Of a DNA stretch of 64,000 nucleotides, positions 1 to 8,216 are shown one piece after another (within the stretch, counting starts at the first letter, position 1; each line of letters starts with the position of its first letter). This stretch comes from Phycisphaerae bacterium (lineage in GTDB: Bacteria > Planctomycetota > Phycisphaerae > Sedimentisphaerales > Anaerohalosphaeraceae). The DNA is taken from NCBI GenBank assembly GCA_012729675.1, contig JAAYCR010000058.1, forward strand, positions 62,001 through 126,000. The letters are read 5' to 3'. The notes under the pieces are model-generated. The model was not told the origin of the DNA, made no database searches, and saw only the letters and a program-made list of their open reading frames with translations. The translations under genes were made by a program, and so were the position numbers.

Positions 1-458
1 GCATCGTGCCGGCGTCGGGATTGAGTCTCAAGGCGATGATCGATTACTTCAAAGCCAACCCGAACCAGATCGACAAATATATTTATCACAACCCGCGTTA
101 TGTGTTCTTCCGCACCGACGAGGGGGACCCTCGCGGCAGTCTGAACGAGCCGGTGATTCCGCTGCGGTCGATTGCCACGGACAAGGCCATTTACCCGCGT
201 GCCTCGATGACGCTGCTCCAGACGCGCCTGCCGCGCCCGCTCGGCGGCGGCATCAGCCGAATGCCCTATACCGGCTTTGCGCTGGATCAGGACACCGGCG
301 GCGCGATCCGGGCGCCGGGACGCTGCGATGTCTATATGGGCGTCGGCGACGAGGCCGGACGGATGGCAGGGCAGGTCTATGAAGAAGGGACGCTGTATTA
401 TCTATTCCTTAAACCCGGCCTATCGCCGACACTGACACTGGCGACTGCGATACGCTGA
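1..458 (+). CDS. mltA: Membrane-bound lytic murein transglycosylase A, C-terminal part (5' end outside window)
   Basis: The frame is open from the left edge, so this is the C-terminal portion of a longer gene. The visible 150 residues match the MltA end with its 3D domain: an F-R-T-D segment, a proline-rich stretch with PRASMTLLQT, then DQDTGGAIRAPGRCDVYMG, where the conserved aspartates of the 3D domain lie, and a final YEEGTLYYLFLKP. MltA enzymes cleave the MurNAc-GlcNAc bond of peptidoglycan with formation of 1,6-anhydro-MurNAc and sit in the envelope. The GTG at base 6 is internal to the domain and is not taken as a start. The next gene follows 20 bases after the stop. Confidence 0.85.
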   Translation, partial: IVPASGLSLKAMIDYFKANPNQIDKYIYHNPRYVFFRTDEGDPRGSLNEPVIPLRSIATDKAIYPRASMTLLQTRLPRPLGGGISRMPYTGFALDQDTGGAIRAPGRCDVYMGVGDEAGRMAGQVYEEGTLYYLFLKPGLSPTLTLATAIR

Positions 459-478
459 CAACAGATGAAAGAGGTACA

Positions 479-1885
479 ATGAATATTAGATTACGTTTTC
501 TCGGAGCGGCCGAAAATGTCACTGGCTCGCGGCACCTGCTGGAGTTTAACCATTCCAAGGTCATGATCGACTGCGGCCTGTATCAGGAACGCAACCTGCA
601 ATATCGCAACTGGGAGGATTTCGGTGTCGAACCGGACAAAGTGGATGCGATTCTCCTGACGCACGCCCATCTGGACCACTGCGGCCTGATCCCAAAATTT
701 GTCAAACAAGGCTTCAAAGGGCCGATTTACGCGACGGAGGCCACCGCCGAGATCGCCAAGATCGTGCTGCTGGACGCCGGCAAGTTGCAGGAAGAAGACG
801 CCGAGTTCAAGAAAAAACGCCACATAAAAGAAGGCCGTCAGGGGCCGCGTCCCGTCGAGCCGCTTTATACCGTTCTGGACGCTGAGGCCAGTTTTGCGCA
901 GTTCCGTCCCATCAAGTTCAAAGAGGTCATCCCCGTCGGCGACGGCATCGAAGCGGCGTTTCACACCGCCGGGCATATTCTCGGTGCCGCAGTCATCAAA
1001 GTCGATGTCTGCCGCAACGGCGAGTGCCGTACGATCCTCTTTACCGGTGATTTCGGCCGCACCGACAAACCCATCCTGAAAGACCCGGCGACGTTCACTC
1101 AGGCCGACTATCTGCTGGTCGAGTCCACCTACGGCGACCGCGTCCACTCAACCGTCGAGGACACCAAAACGCAGCTTTGCGACGCGGTCAATGAGACACA
1201 CAAGGCAGGCGGCAACATCATCGTGCCCAGTTTTTCGGTCGGCCGCAGTCAGGAAGTGCTGTATTATATGAACGAACTGCTGCGCGAAGACCGTATCCCG
1301 CATATTATGACATTTCTGGATAGCCCGATGGCCGTCAAAGTCACCGAAGTTTTTCGCAAGCATCCTGAGTTGTATGATGAAAAAATGGCACAACTGGTGA
1401 TGCGAAATGAATCGCCCTTCAGCTTTCAGGGGCTAAAGCTCGTCCAGTCCACCTCCGAATCCAAGGCGATCAACCACATTCGCGGAACGATTATGATTAT
1501 TGCCGGATCGGGGATGTGCACCGGCGGCCGCGTCAAACACCATCTGGTCAACAATATCACCCGCCCCGAAAGTACCATTTTGTTTGTCGGCTATCAGGCC
1601 AACGGGACACTGGGCCGCTCGATTCTCAACGGCGACCCGGAGGTGCGTATTCTGGGGCAGACGTATCCGGTAACAGCACGCATCGCGCAGGTACACGGCT
1701 TCAGCGCCCACGCCGACCGGCAGGAAATTCTCGACTGGCTCCGCCATATCGAGACCCCGCCGCGGAAGGTCTTTCTCGTCCACGGTGAAAAAGAATCCGC
1801 CCACGCCTTCAAGGATTTTCTCGTCGAAAACACAGGATGGGATATTGTCGTCCCAAAATATCAGGATATCGCAGAGATCAACTGA
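479..1885 (+). CDS. MBL-fold beta-CASP RNA hydrolase (CPSF73/YSH1-like)
   Basis: A 468-residue metallo-beta-lactamase-fold protein with a beta-CASP insertion. Zinc motif 2 is THAHLDHCG (H62, H64, D66, H67). A later histidine lies in FHTAGHILGAA and an aspartate in FTGDFGR. The beta-CASP part contains SGMCTGGR and the C-terminal RNA-metabolising signature HGFSAHADR followed by VFLVHGEKES. Bacterial members are predicted ribonucleases acting on RNA 5' or 3' regions; the substrate here is unknown. The start ATG has a GAAAGAGG-type ribosome site a few bases upstream. It is the second of two rightward genes at the window edge, and no RNA partner gene is adjacent. Confidence 0.9.
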   Translation: MNIRLRFLGAAENVTGSRHLLEFNHSKVMIDCGLYQERNLQYRNWEDFGVEPDKVDAILLTHAHLDHCGLIPKFVKQGFKGPIYATEATAEIAKIVLLDAGKLQEEDAEFKKKRHIKEGRQGPRPVEPLYTVLDAEASFAQFRPIKFKEVIPVGDGIEAAFHTAGHILGAAVIKVDVCRNGECRTILFTGDFGRTDKPILKDPATFTQADYLLVESTYGDRVHSTVEDTKTQLCDAVNETHKAGGNIIVPSFSVGRSQEVLYYMNELLREDRIPHIMTFLDSPMAVKVTEVFRKHPELYDEKMAQLVMRNESPFSFQGLKLVQSTSESKAINHIRGTIMIIAGSGMCTGGRVKHHLVNNITRPESTILFVGYQANGTLGRSILNGDPEVRILGQTYPVTARIAQVHGFSAHADRQEILDWLRHIETPPRKVFLVHGEKESAHAFKDFLVENTGWDIVVPKYQDIAEIN

Positions 1886-2082
1886 CTTCGTATCGCGGCG
1901 GTATCCGTCTGTTTTTTCCGACTTGCCAAATCAGGGCTTGCTTTCGACCTTATAAGAGGATACGATTGTCGAAATAGTTCAGCCCAATGAAAACCATGTT
2001 CGAGTTCAAGCTTTTGCTTGTTTCTACTTTTGAACACACTAACGTGTGAACTCCCAACAACGGTCGAGACAAGGCAAACGAG

Positions 2083-2447
2083 ATGAAAAGAAATTTTACG
2101 ATCTATACCGGCTTCTTTTTCAGTGTCGGATTGCTGTTATTGATACTGTGCAGCTTCACCGTCGCCCCGCAGGGACACCTTGTAGCGCCGGTTCCGTTGC
2201 CCGCTGCCCACTCTGACTCAGTCACCACGCTGCTGCCGGATAAATGGTGGCAGGCCTTTGAGGATGCGACGCTGGATACGCTGATTGAGGAGGGGCTGGC
2301 GAACATTTTTTCCATCCGTACGGCGCGGGATCGCCTGCGCCAGGCCGAACACGGACGGGAGCCGATTTGCTGCCGGACGTCGATTATCTGGGGTTGGCGC
2401 AGCAAACACGGAAGTCTTTTAAATTAAATGACATAATGCGCTCCTAA
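2083..2447 (+). pseudogene. Frameshifted N-terminal remnant of an RND-type outer-membrane efflux channel (NodT/OprM family)
   Basis: The first frame starts at 2083 with a basic, hydrophobic signal segment and continues into DKWWQAFEDATLDTLIEEG and RDRLRQAEH. This is the typical N-terminus of the TolC/OprM/NodT family (WW..F.D..L..LI..AL..N, then RLRQAEA). After about base 2350 that frame loses similarity. The family sequence resumes one frame over as GADLLPDVDYLGLAQQTRKS and stops at 2445-2447. Full-length members are about 450-480 residues, so the gene is both frameshifted and cut short. No pump gene (MFP or RND) is adjacent. Seen directly: two frames with consecutive family motifs. Inferred: gene decay rather than programmed shifting. 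Confidence 0.75.
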
Positions 2448-2702
2448 CGGCGTGGTGTGCTGTTTGCGCCATCGCACAGCAGAACCAGCAAAACGGTAAC
2501 GAACAAGTCAGTCTAACCGACGTATTTTGGTGAAGGAAGGTGTAGTCTTTAATACTGAACAAGATCGTTATCTTTGTGAAAGGGCCAGCAGATATGTCCG
2601 GGTGAATATCATGGAATGTGATAGGAGGATCTGACGAAACGGATCCTGTTATTTAACAAAATTTAACTGAATTGACAAACATCACAACAGAAAGGAACAG
2701 GC
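2448..2702. other. Non-coding spacer upstream of htrA, with small hairpin
   Basis: About 255 bases between the efflux-channel remnant and htrA. I see no credible reading frame. A 6-bp inverted repeat, AGGATC...GATCCT, lies around 2629-2650, followed by a mildly T/A-rich stretch. The sequence probably contains decayed efflux-gene DNA plus the htrA promoter. I could not pick a convincing -35/-10 pair. Confidence 0.4.
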
Positions 2703-4145
2703 ATGAACGTACTGAAAAAAATGTCCATCAGCCGAGCGGTTGTGCTGATGGCGATTGTGTGTGTAGTGGCATCTCCGAGTGTTCAGGCTGAGGATATCAA
2801 TGGGGTAGAGACATTGCGTAGAGCCAGCCGAGCCTTTTCAGAAGTCGCCAAAAAAGCCATGCCGGCGGTGGTAGCCGTTCAGGTCGAAACGGTCGAGCAG
2901 GTCCGCGGCGGATTATTGGACTCGCCATTTGATGATGAGTTTTTTGACCGGTTTTTCGGCTCTCGGCCGCGCAGCCGCCAGCCGCAGCAGCCGCAGGAAC
3001 GGCGGCGGCAAGGACAGGCGTCGGGGTTTCTCATCAGCGAAGACGGCTATGCCTTGACCAATCATCATGTGATTGCGCAGGCGGACAAGGTCCGTATTCT
3101 GTTGAATGACGGGCGCACATTTGAAAATGTCGAGGTCGTCGGCTCGGACGAGAGATCCGATATCGCCCTGCTGAAGATCCCCGACGCTTCGGGTCTGCCG
3201 TATGTGGAACTGGGCAATTCGGACGATTTAGAAGTCGGCGAATGGGTCGTGGCCATCGGTAACCCGTTCGGCCTTACCGAGACGCTGACCGTCGGTGTTG
3301 TCAGCGCCAAAGGCCGTCGGATCAGCCAGAATATTGAGGACTACCAGGCGTTTATTCAGACCGATGCGGCCATCAATCCCGGCAACTCCGGCGGGCCGCT
3401 GCTTAATCTGGACGCCAAAGTCATCGGCATCAATTCGGCGATTATTACAGGAACGGGCGGTTACATGGGCGTCGGGCTGGCGGTACCGATCAACATGGCG
3501 GTAATGATCAAAAATCAGTTGAAGGCCACCGGGCAGGTCCAACGTGGGTACCTCGGCATTTCGATGCAGAATTTGGGACCCGAAATGGCTCAATTCTTTG
3601 AGATCGAATCCGGCGGGGTGATCATCACCCATGTGGAAGAAAACTCGCCCGCCGAGAAGAGCGGCCTGAGAAAAGATGACATTATTATCGGCATTGACAA
3701 CAGTGCAATCTCCAACAGCAATGAAATCCGAAATATCATCGGGTTTACGTCCCCTGGAACGACCCTTGACATCAAGATCGTCCGCGAGGGCAAAGAACGC
3801 ACGCTGAAGGTCACCATCGGGGCGCAAGAGGAAAGCCAACTTGCCCAGACCAGCGAACTCGGACGCAAGCTGGGACTCAGCATCCAGGCCGTTGACGCCG
3901 AGGCTGCAACGCAACTTAACCTAACCGAAGGAAAAGGTGTCCTCGTCGTCGAAGTCACGCCCGACAGCCCGGCCGACCGGGCAGGAATCGAAGCGAATAT
4001 GGTCATTGAGAGCATCAATCGCAGGCAAGTCAATTCAGTCGCCGAGTTCAACAACGCAGTCAAGGCGGCTGAAGAAACAAGACAAGTTCTGCTCTTGGTG
4101 CGGACGGGCCGACTTGCGCAATATGTCCTGTTGCGTCTGCCGTAG
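2703..4145 (+). CDS. Periplasmic serine endoprotease HtrA/Deg family
   Basis: 480 residues. A signal peptide covers roughly residues 1-29 and ends VQA. A trypsin-like domain carries the triad H122 (TNHHV), D153 (SDIALLKI) and S229 (GNSGGP). Two PDZ domains follow at about 280-370 and 385-475. A Q/R-rich insertion at residues 88-105 corresponds to the LA loop region. The family degrades or refolds damaged envelope proteins and is usually induced by envelope stress. The ribosome site GAAAGGA is well spaced from the ATG. A strong terminator follows, so the gene is probably monocistronic. DegP, DegQ or DegS class cannot be fixed by eye, though two PDZ domains exclude DegS. Confidence 0.93.
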   Translation: MNVLKKMSISRAVVLMAIVCVVASPSVQAEDINGVETLRRASRAFSEVAKKAMPAVVAVQVETVEQVRGGLLDSPFDDEFFDRFFGSRPRSRQPQQPQERRRQGQASGFLISEDGYALTNHHVIAQADKVRILLNDGRTFENVEVVGSDERSDIALLKIPDASGLPYVELGNSDDLEVGEWVVAIGNPFGLTETLTVGVVSAKGRRISQNIEDYQAFIQTDAAINPGNSGGPLLNLDAKVIGINSAIITGTGGYMGVGLAVPINMAVMIKNQLKATGQVQRGYLGISMQNLGPEMAQFFEIESGGVIITHVEENSPAEKSGLRKDDIIIGIDNSAISNSNEIRNIIGFTSPGTTLDIKIVREGKERTLKVTIGAQEESQLAQTSELGRKLGLSIQAVDAEAATQLNLTEGKGVLVVEVTPDSPADRAGIEANMVIESINRRQVNSVAEFNNAVKAAEETRQVLLLVRTGRLAQYVLLRLP

Positions 4146-4177
4146 TATTTTCCGATTAACCATATATAGAATCAACA

Positions 4178-4217
4178 AGGGCCGGACAGTAGGTCAACTG
4201 TCCAGGCCCTTTTTTAT
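4178..4217 (+). terminator. Rho-independent terminator after htrA
   Basis: A GC-rich stem, AGGGCCGGACAG, pairs with CTGTCCAGGCCCT across an eight-base loop and is followed directly by a run of T residues. Confidence 0.9.
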
Positions 4218-4302
4218 CAGACCGCCGACAACGTCCGATAGTCTTGGCGCCCTTCATTCTCTCAAAATGATATGAAAAATAATGCGATTTCACACAGGCC
4301 GT

Positions 4303-4331
4303 TTGACCACCGTTTGTTTATTACCTACGTT
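4303..4331 (+). promoter_or_regulatory. Candidate sigma-70 promoter for the 4413 gene
   Basis: TTGACC, a 17-base spacer, then TACGTT. It lies about 80 bases upstream of the next start and just after the htrA terminator. The match is moderate and the -10 box is poor. Confidence 0.35.
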
Positions 4332-4412
4332 TTAGAAGGGAACAAAGTGATGCCGGCCGCATCCGAATCGGTAAGGAGAATATGAGAGAAGAGGTTCATC
4401 AGGAGAAGAACA

Positions 4413-4715
4413 ATGCGTCAATGGCGTACCAAAGTGCTGAATGCACTCATACTTTTCTGCACCGGCTTTGCGACCGCGGTGTATGTGCTGGCCCCGCCTC
4501 CGCCGGACGATGAGGCGAACGGGATGCCGACGTTTCGACAAGAGTCGTGGTCCAAAACGGACGCTGAGCAACACCGCCGCGGGGGACAGGACCAGGCCGT
4601 GCAAATACGAGCAGGAATGGATAAAGCAGTGAGTTTCGCCGAGGAAAATGCCGTCAAGGCCTTTCGGGCTGCCAAGTGTCAGCTCGATGTGTGGCGTCAG
4701 CGGCACGGACAATAA
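4413..4715 (+). CDS. Small single-span membrane protein of unknown function
   Basis: 100 residues, with AGGAG seven bases before the ATG. Residues 8-26 form one hydrophobic segment (ALILFCTGFATAVYVLA). It is followed by PPPPDDEA and a charged, probably extracytoplasmic tail rich in Q, K and R with an amphipathic helix near the end. I do not recognise the family. It is bounded by a promoter candidate upstream and a strong terminator about 90 bases downstream, so it looks like a single-gene transcription unit. Both the ribosome site and the terminator favour a real gene over a chance frame. Confidence 0.6.
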   Translation: MRQWRTKVLNALILFCTGFATAVYVLAPPPPDDEANGMPTFRQESWSKTDAEQHRRGGQDQAVQIRAGMDKAVSFAEENAVKAFRAAKCQLDVWRQRHGQ

Positions 4716-4807
4716 AATGTCCACTTCACCGAATCAGCGTGTATAACCTGTTTTCGGTATCGAAAGCGGCTGGTGTGGTCCGGTATGAGGGGCACAACGA
4801 TCGCAAT

Positions 4808-4853
4808 AAGGCCGGTCATAGCCAGGGGGATATGGCCGGCCTTCGGTTTTTTT
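4808..4853 (+). terminator. Rho-independent terminator after the 4413 gene
   Basis: AAGGCCGGTCATA pairs, with one mismatch, with TATGGCCGGCCTT. A CGG then leads into seven T residues. Confidence 0.88.
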
Positions 4854-4894
4854 CTGCATATCTGATTTTCCACCCCCCACTTTCGGCAAATACA

Positions 4895-4923
4895 TTGACA
4901 GTCCCGCCCCTTTTCCATAAACT
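4895..4923 (+). promoter_or_regulatory. Sigma-70-type promoter for the MBL hydrolase gene at 5027
   Basis: TTGACA, a 17-base spacer, then TAAACT. It sits just downstream of the preceding terminator and about 100 bases before the start codon. Confidence 0.6.
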
Positions 4924-5026
4924 CTCTTGCTGATACAGTTCAGTTTTATGGAAATTTTAACCAGTCTCGGCCCACGGCCGATTCCACAATTATAACCTTT
5001 AGCCTTTTATTTTTAACTTAGAAACG

Positions 5027-5890
5027 ATGGCAAGCCACAACTTAGCACACATTACGATAGACGACCTGGACATTATTGGCTATTCGGTCGCCGGCGAAGA
5101 GACGGTCATCGCCGTCCCGCAGCTTGACGTCTGTTTTGATATCGGCAAAGCCCCCGACCAGTGCGTCCCCATCAACCACGTCCTGCTGACGCACGGCCAC
5201 ATGGATCACGCCGCCGGCATCGCCTACCACCTATCCCATCGCCAGTTTTGCGGCCAGGCACAGGGCACAGTCCTGACGCCGCCGAGTACCATCGAGTCGA
5301 TCCGCCAAATTCTGGATGCCTGGGGCCGTCTGGACGGCAGCCGCATCCCCGCCAATCTCGTCCCCGCCCGCCCCGGCGACGAATACCGCATCAAGCCCAA
5401 CCTGATCGCCCGCGTCTTTCCCACCAAGCACACCCACGACGCTGTCGGTTATTGTGTCATCGAGCACCGCAAAAAACTCAAGCCCGAATACGACGGCCTG
5501 TCCGGCCCCGAACTGGTCACCCTCAAAAAACAGGGCGTCACCATCGACAATCCCGTCGAGATTCCGCTGGTGACGTATCTGGGTGATACACAGTATGTGG
5601 ATTTTTCCCAGTTGGATTACATCAAAAACAGCAAGATTCTCATCGCCGAGTGCACCTTCTTCGAGGACGAACACACCGAGCGCGCCGACGCCGGCCGCCA
5701 CATGCACATCGACGAGTTCGCCCCCCTGCTGGAACGCATGAACAATCAACACATCATCATCACCCACCTGTCCCGCCGCACCGGCGTCGGCCAGGCCAAG
5801 CAGCTCCTCCGCAATGCCCTCTCCAAAGAGACCCACCGCAAAGTAACCGTCCTGATGGACCGCAAAAACCTAACCCCCCAAACAGGGTAG
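5027..5890 (+). CDS. RNase Z-like MBL-fold hydrolase
   Basis: 287 residues. Metal-binding THGHMDHAAG lies at residues 55-64. Further conserved elements are TKHTHDAVGYCV, YLGDTQ, AECTFFEDEH and a late THLSRR histidine. Their order and spacing match the RNase Z/ElaC type rather than the beta-CASP type found at 479. Family members process tRNA 3' ends or act on other phosphodiesters. The protein is a little shorter than ElaC (about 305), and similar orphan MBL proteins exist, so tRNase Z activity is only a family-level guess. The codon bias is very C-rich in the second half, as in the neighbouring leftward genes. Confidence 0.8.
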   Translation: MASHNLAHITIDDLDIIGYSVAGEETVIAVPQLDVCFDIGKAPDQCVPINHVLLTHGHMDHAAGIAYHLSHRQFCGQAQGTVLTPPSTIESIRQILDAWGRLDGSRIPANLVPARPGDEYRIKPNLIARVFPTKHTHDAVGYCVIEHRKKLKPEYDGLSGPELVTLKKQGVTIDNPVEIPLVTYLGDTQYVDFSQLDYIKNSKILIAECTFFEDEHTERADAGRHMHIDEFAPLLERMNNQHIIITHLSRRTGVGQAKQLLRNALSKETHRKVTVLMDRKNLTPQTG

Positions 5891-5960
5891 AAGCACACAA
5901 CAAACTCATAACCCAGCTCTTTGCTTTCTGCGTATCCCCGGTGCCTTCGGCGTTTTGCAA

Positions 5961-6872
5961 TTATTTGGGACGGGTGATAAACTGTATCGCGTCTTTCCAG
6001 ACGGAGCGATAGAGGGCGACGTGCTCGATGAAGCCTTCGTTGTGGGAGCCTTGTATTTCGGTCAGACGTTTGGGGGCATGGGCGGCGGCGTAGAGGGTTT
6101 GACCCATTTCAAAGGGGATCATTTCATCGTCGGGGCTATGGATGATAAAGACGGGGCAATCAACAGACTGGAGTGCGGTCTTGGCGTCGTATGAGAAGCG
6201 GGCAAAGAACCGCACAGGCAGCCAAGGGTAGAACCGGGCGCCTAGATCGGGCACAGAGGTAAAGGAACTTTCGATGATCAGGCCGGCAGACGGCGTGTCG
6301 GGAATGCGGGCGGCGGTAACGGCGGCGACCGCCCCGCCGAGCGAGCGGCCGAAGAGGATGATACGGTCCGGCGATATCTGTTTGTGGTCGATGAGCCACT
6401 GGCGGCTGGCGAGGGCGTCGATGATCGTGCCTTCTTCGGTGGGTCTGCCGGTGCTTTGGCCGTAGCCGCGATAGTCGAAGATCAGGCAATTGAGGCCGAG
6501 ATCGTGCAGGATTTGCAGGGTATCGAGGCGGTGGCTGATGTTGCCGGCGTTGCCGTGGCAGAACAGGACGGTGAACGCGGCGTCTTCGGCCGGAATGTAC
6601 CAGGCGTGTAGCGTCTGGCCGTCGGGGGTGGCGATACGGAGGTCTTCAAAGTCCAAGCCGATATCGGCGGGAGTCATCTCGACCTTGGCCCAAGGCATAT
6701 AGACCAGTTTGGACTGAAAGACCAGCAGCAACAGGGCCAGGCCGAGATAGACCGCCGCAATCAAGCCGAGAACCAGTCCGATTGCCGCCATTGGAGAGCC
6801 TTTCTGCAGCCTGCGTCCTACGAGCCAAGTCATCAGGACTGCGATCACAAGCCATAATATCATTCGAAACAT
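5961..6872 (-). CDS. Alpha/beta hydrolase (BEM46/YfhR-like), membrane-anchored
   Basis: 303 residues from the ATG at 6872, which has GAGGGA eight bases upstream; longer in-frame extensions lack a ribosome site. Two N-terminal hydrophobic segments (about residues 3-17 and 27-47) anchor the protein. The hydrolase core has an oxyanion region FCHGNAGN, YRGYGQS, the nucleophile elbow GRSLGG (serine), an aspartate in SPDDEMIPF and a histidine in GSHNEGF. The substrate is unknown; relatives are serine hydrolases or peptidase S9-like proteins. It is transcribed away from ispG, and the two share the 6.87-7.13 kb intergenic region. Confidence 0.85.
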   Translation of the reverse strand: MFRMILWLVIAVLMTWLVGRRLQKGSPMAAIGLVLGLIAAVYLGLALLLLVFQSKLVYMPWAKVEMTPADIGLDFEDLRIATPDGQTLHAWYIPAEDAAFTVLFCHGNAGNISHRLDTLQILHDLGLNCLIFDYRGYGQSTGRPTEEGTIIDALASRQWLIDHKQISPDRIILFGRSLGGAVAAVTAARIPDTPSAGLIIESSFTSVPDLGARFYPWLPVRFFARFSYDAKTALQSVDCPVFIIHSPDDEMIPFEMGQTLYAAAHAPKRLTEIQGSHNEGFIEHVALYRSVWKDAIQFITRPK

Positions 6873-6953
6873 TACACTATTCCCTCTCTGTATCATCGAT
6901 TTACGACTATTGTAGCGTGCCGTGGCGGCATCCGCAAGACGGAAGTGTTTTTG

Positions 6954-6983
6954 TTGACTTTTAAAGGCGATTTTTGGTAGGAT
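6954..6983 (+). promoter_or_regulatory. Sigma-70-type promoter upstream of ispG
   Basis: TTGACT, an 18-base spacer, then TAGGAT. The predicted leader is about 140 bases. It contains two small hairpins: GGCCGC-AAC-GCGGCC near 7019-7035, and CCCTCCTT-gaa-AAGGAGGG at 7084-7102, which buries a perfect Shine-Dalgarno sequence 28 bases before the ispG ATG. Confidence 0.55.
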
Positions 6984-7128
6984 AGTCCGCCGGAAACATA
7001 AAACAAGAGAAATTCGATGGCCGCAACGCGGCCAAAAAGGCAGTAGATTAACGGCTGCGGAAAGGCACAGGGCAACGCGATACCCCTCCTTGAAAAGGAG
7101 GGAAGCTTGGTTTTGTGAGAAAGACAAT

Positions 7129-8199
7129 ATGATTCAACGACGAAAAACAAAGATTGTAAGCGTCAGTTCACTGCACCTGGGCGGCGGGCATCCGGTGGCG
7201 GTGCAGTCGATGACCAAGGTCGCCACGACGGACGTGGCGGCGTGTGTGCGCCAAGTAAAAAAGCTGGCAGCGGCGGGCTGTGCGCTGGTGCGGATTGCCG
7301 TGCCGACGAAGGCCGATACGCTGGCCTTTGCCAAGATTGTCCAAAAATCGCCGGTTCCGCTGGTGGCGGATATTCACTTTTCGCCCCAGCGAGCGGTTGA
7401 GGCGATTGAAGGCGGTGCGGCCAAGATACGGCTCAATCCCGGCAACATCAAAGACCCCACCGACATTCTCAAGATTATCGACTGTGCCAAGCAACACGGC
7501 GCAGCCATTCGCATCGGCGTCAACGAGGCCAGCATTCGCGATCTTAAAAGCGGCGACGTGGGGCAGGACAATCGCGTGCCCCTGATGCTCGACGAGATGA
7601 AAACCTATGTGCGTTTGTTTGAGAAGGCGGGCTTTGACAACATCCTCCTCAGTGCCAAAAGCGCCGATACGGTGCGTACCATCGAAGTGAACCGCGCGAT
7701 CGCCGACACGTTTGACTACCCTATCCATATCGGCCTGACCCACGCAGGATTGCTGGAAGATGCGCAGACACCCTCGGCCATCGCCATCGGCACACTGCTG
7801 GCCGAGGGCATCGGCGATACGATTCGCGTCAGCATCGCCGGCGACCCGGTGCAGGAGGCCAAACTGGGAAACGACATACTGGCATCGCTGGGATTGTCGC
7901 AGCGGCACGGGCCGGAGTTGATCGTCTGTCCGACGTGCGGACGGTGCGAAGTGGATGTGACCGGTCTGGCACGCAAGGTACGCACCCTGCTCAAAGACGT
8001 GCATCAGCCGGTACGCGTGGCGGTCATGGGCTGCGTGGTCAACGGACCGGGCGAGGCCGCCGACGCCGATGTGGCGGTGTGTGCGGGCAAGGGCAAGGGG
8101 TTTCTCTATCGCGGCGGAAAAAAGATCGCCGTCGTTGACGAGGCGAATCTGCTTGAGGCCCTGCGACGAGAAATTACGGCGATTGTTGCCGATCAATAA
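7129..8199 (+). CDS. ispG: 4-hydroxy-3-methylbut-2-en-1-yl diphosphate synthase (flavodoxin)
   Basis: 356 residues from the ATG at 7129, whose MIQRRKTKIV opening matches the family N-terminus. This is the bacterial single-domain form: a TIM barrel with ADIHFS and IRLNPGNI, then a C-terminal ferredoxin-like part with the [4Fe-4S] ligands CPTCGR and GCVVNGPGE. The enzyme converts 2-C-methyl-D-erythritol 2,4-cyclodiphosphate to HMBPP in the MEP isoprenoid pathway. An in-frame TTG at 7090 would add 13 residues of low-quality sequence and is not preferred. The kinase-fold gene at 8217 follows after 17 bases. Confidence 0.95.
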   Translation: MIQRRKTKIVSVSSLHLGGGHPVAVQSMTKVATTDVAACVRQVKKLAAAGCALVRIAVPTKADTLAFAKIVQKSPVPLVADIHFSPQRAVEAIEGGAAKIRLNPGNIKDPTDILKIIDCAKQHGAAIRIGVNEASIRDLKSGDVGQDNRVPLMLDEMKTYVRLFEKAGFDNILLSAKSADTVRTIEVNRAIADTFDYPIHIGLTHAGLLEDAQTPSAIAIGTLLAEGIGDTIRVSIAGDPVQEAKLGNDILASLGLSQRHGPELIVCPTCGRCEVDVTGLARKVRTLLKDVHQPVRVAVMGCVVNGPGEAADADVAVCAGKGKGFLYRGGKKIAVVDEANLLEALRREITAIVADQ

Positions 8200-8216
8200 A
8201 CTCAGGGAAAAGGTAG

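Noticed and set aside
6873-7127. Longer N-terminus for the alpha/beta hydrolase overlapping ispG
   Set aside because: The ATG at 6872 has a good ribosome site and starts a proper membrane span. The extension has no similarity and runs through the ispG promoter.
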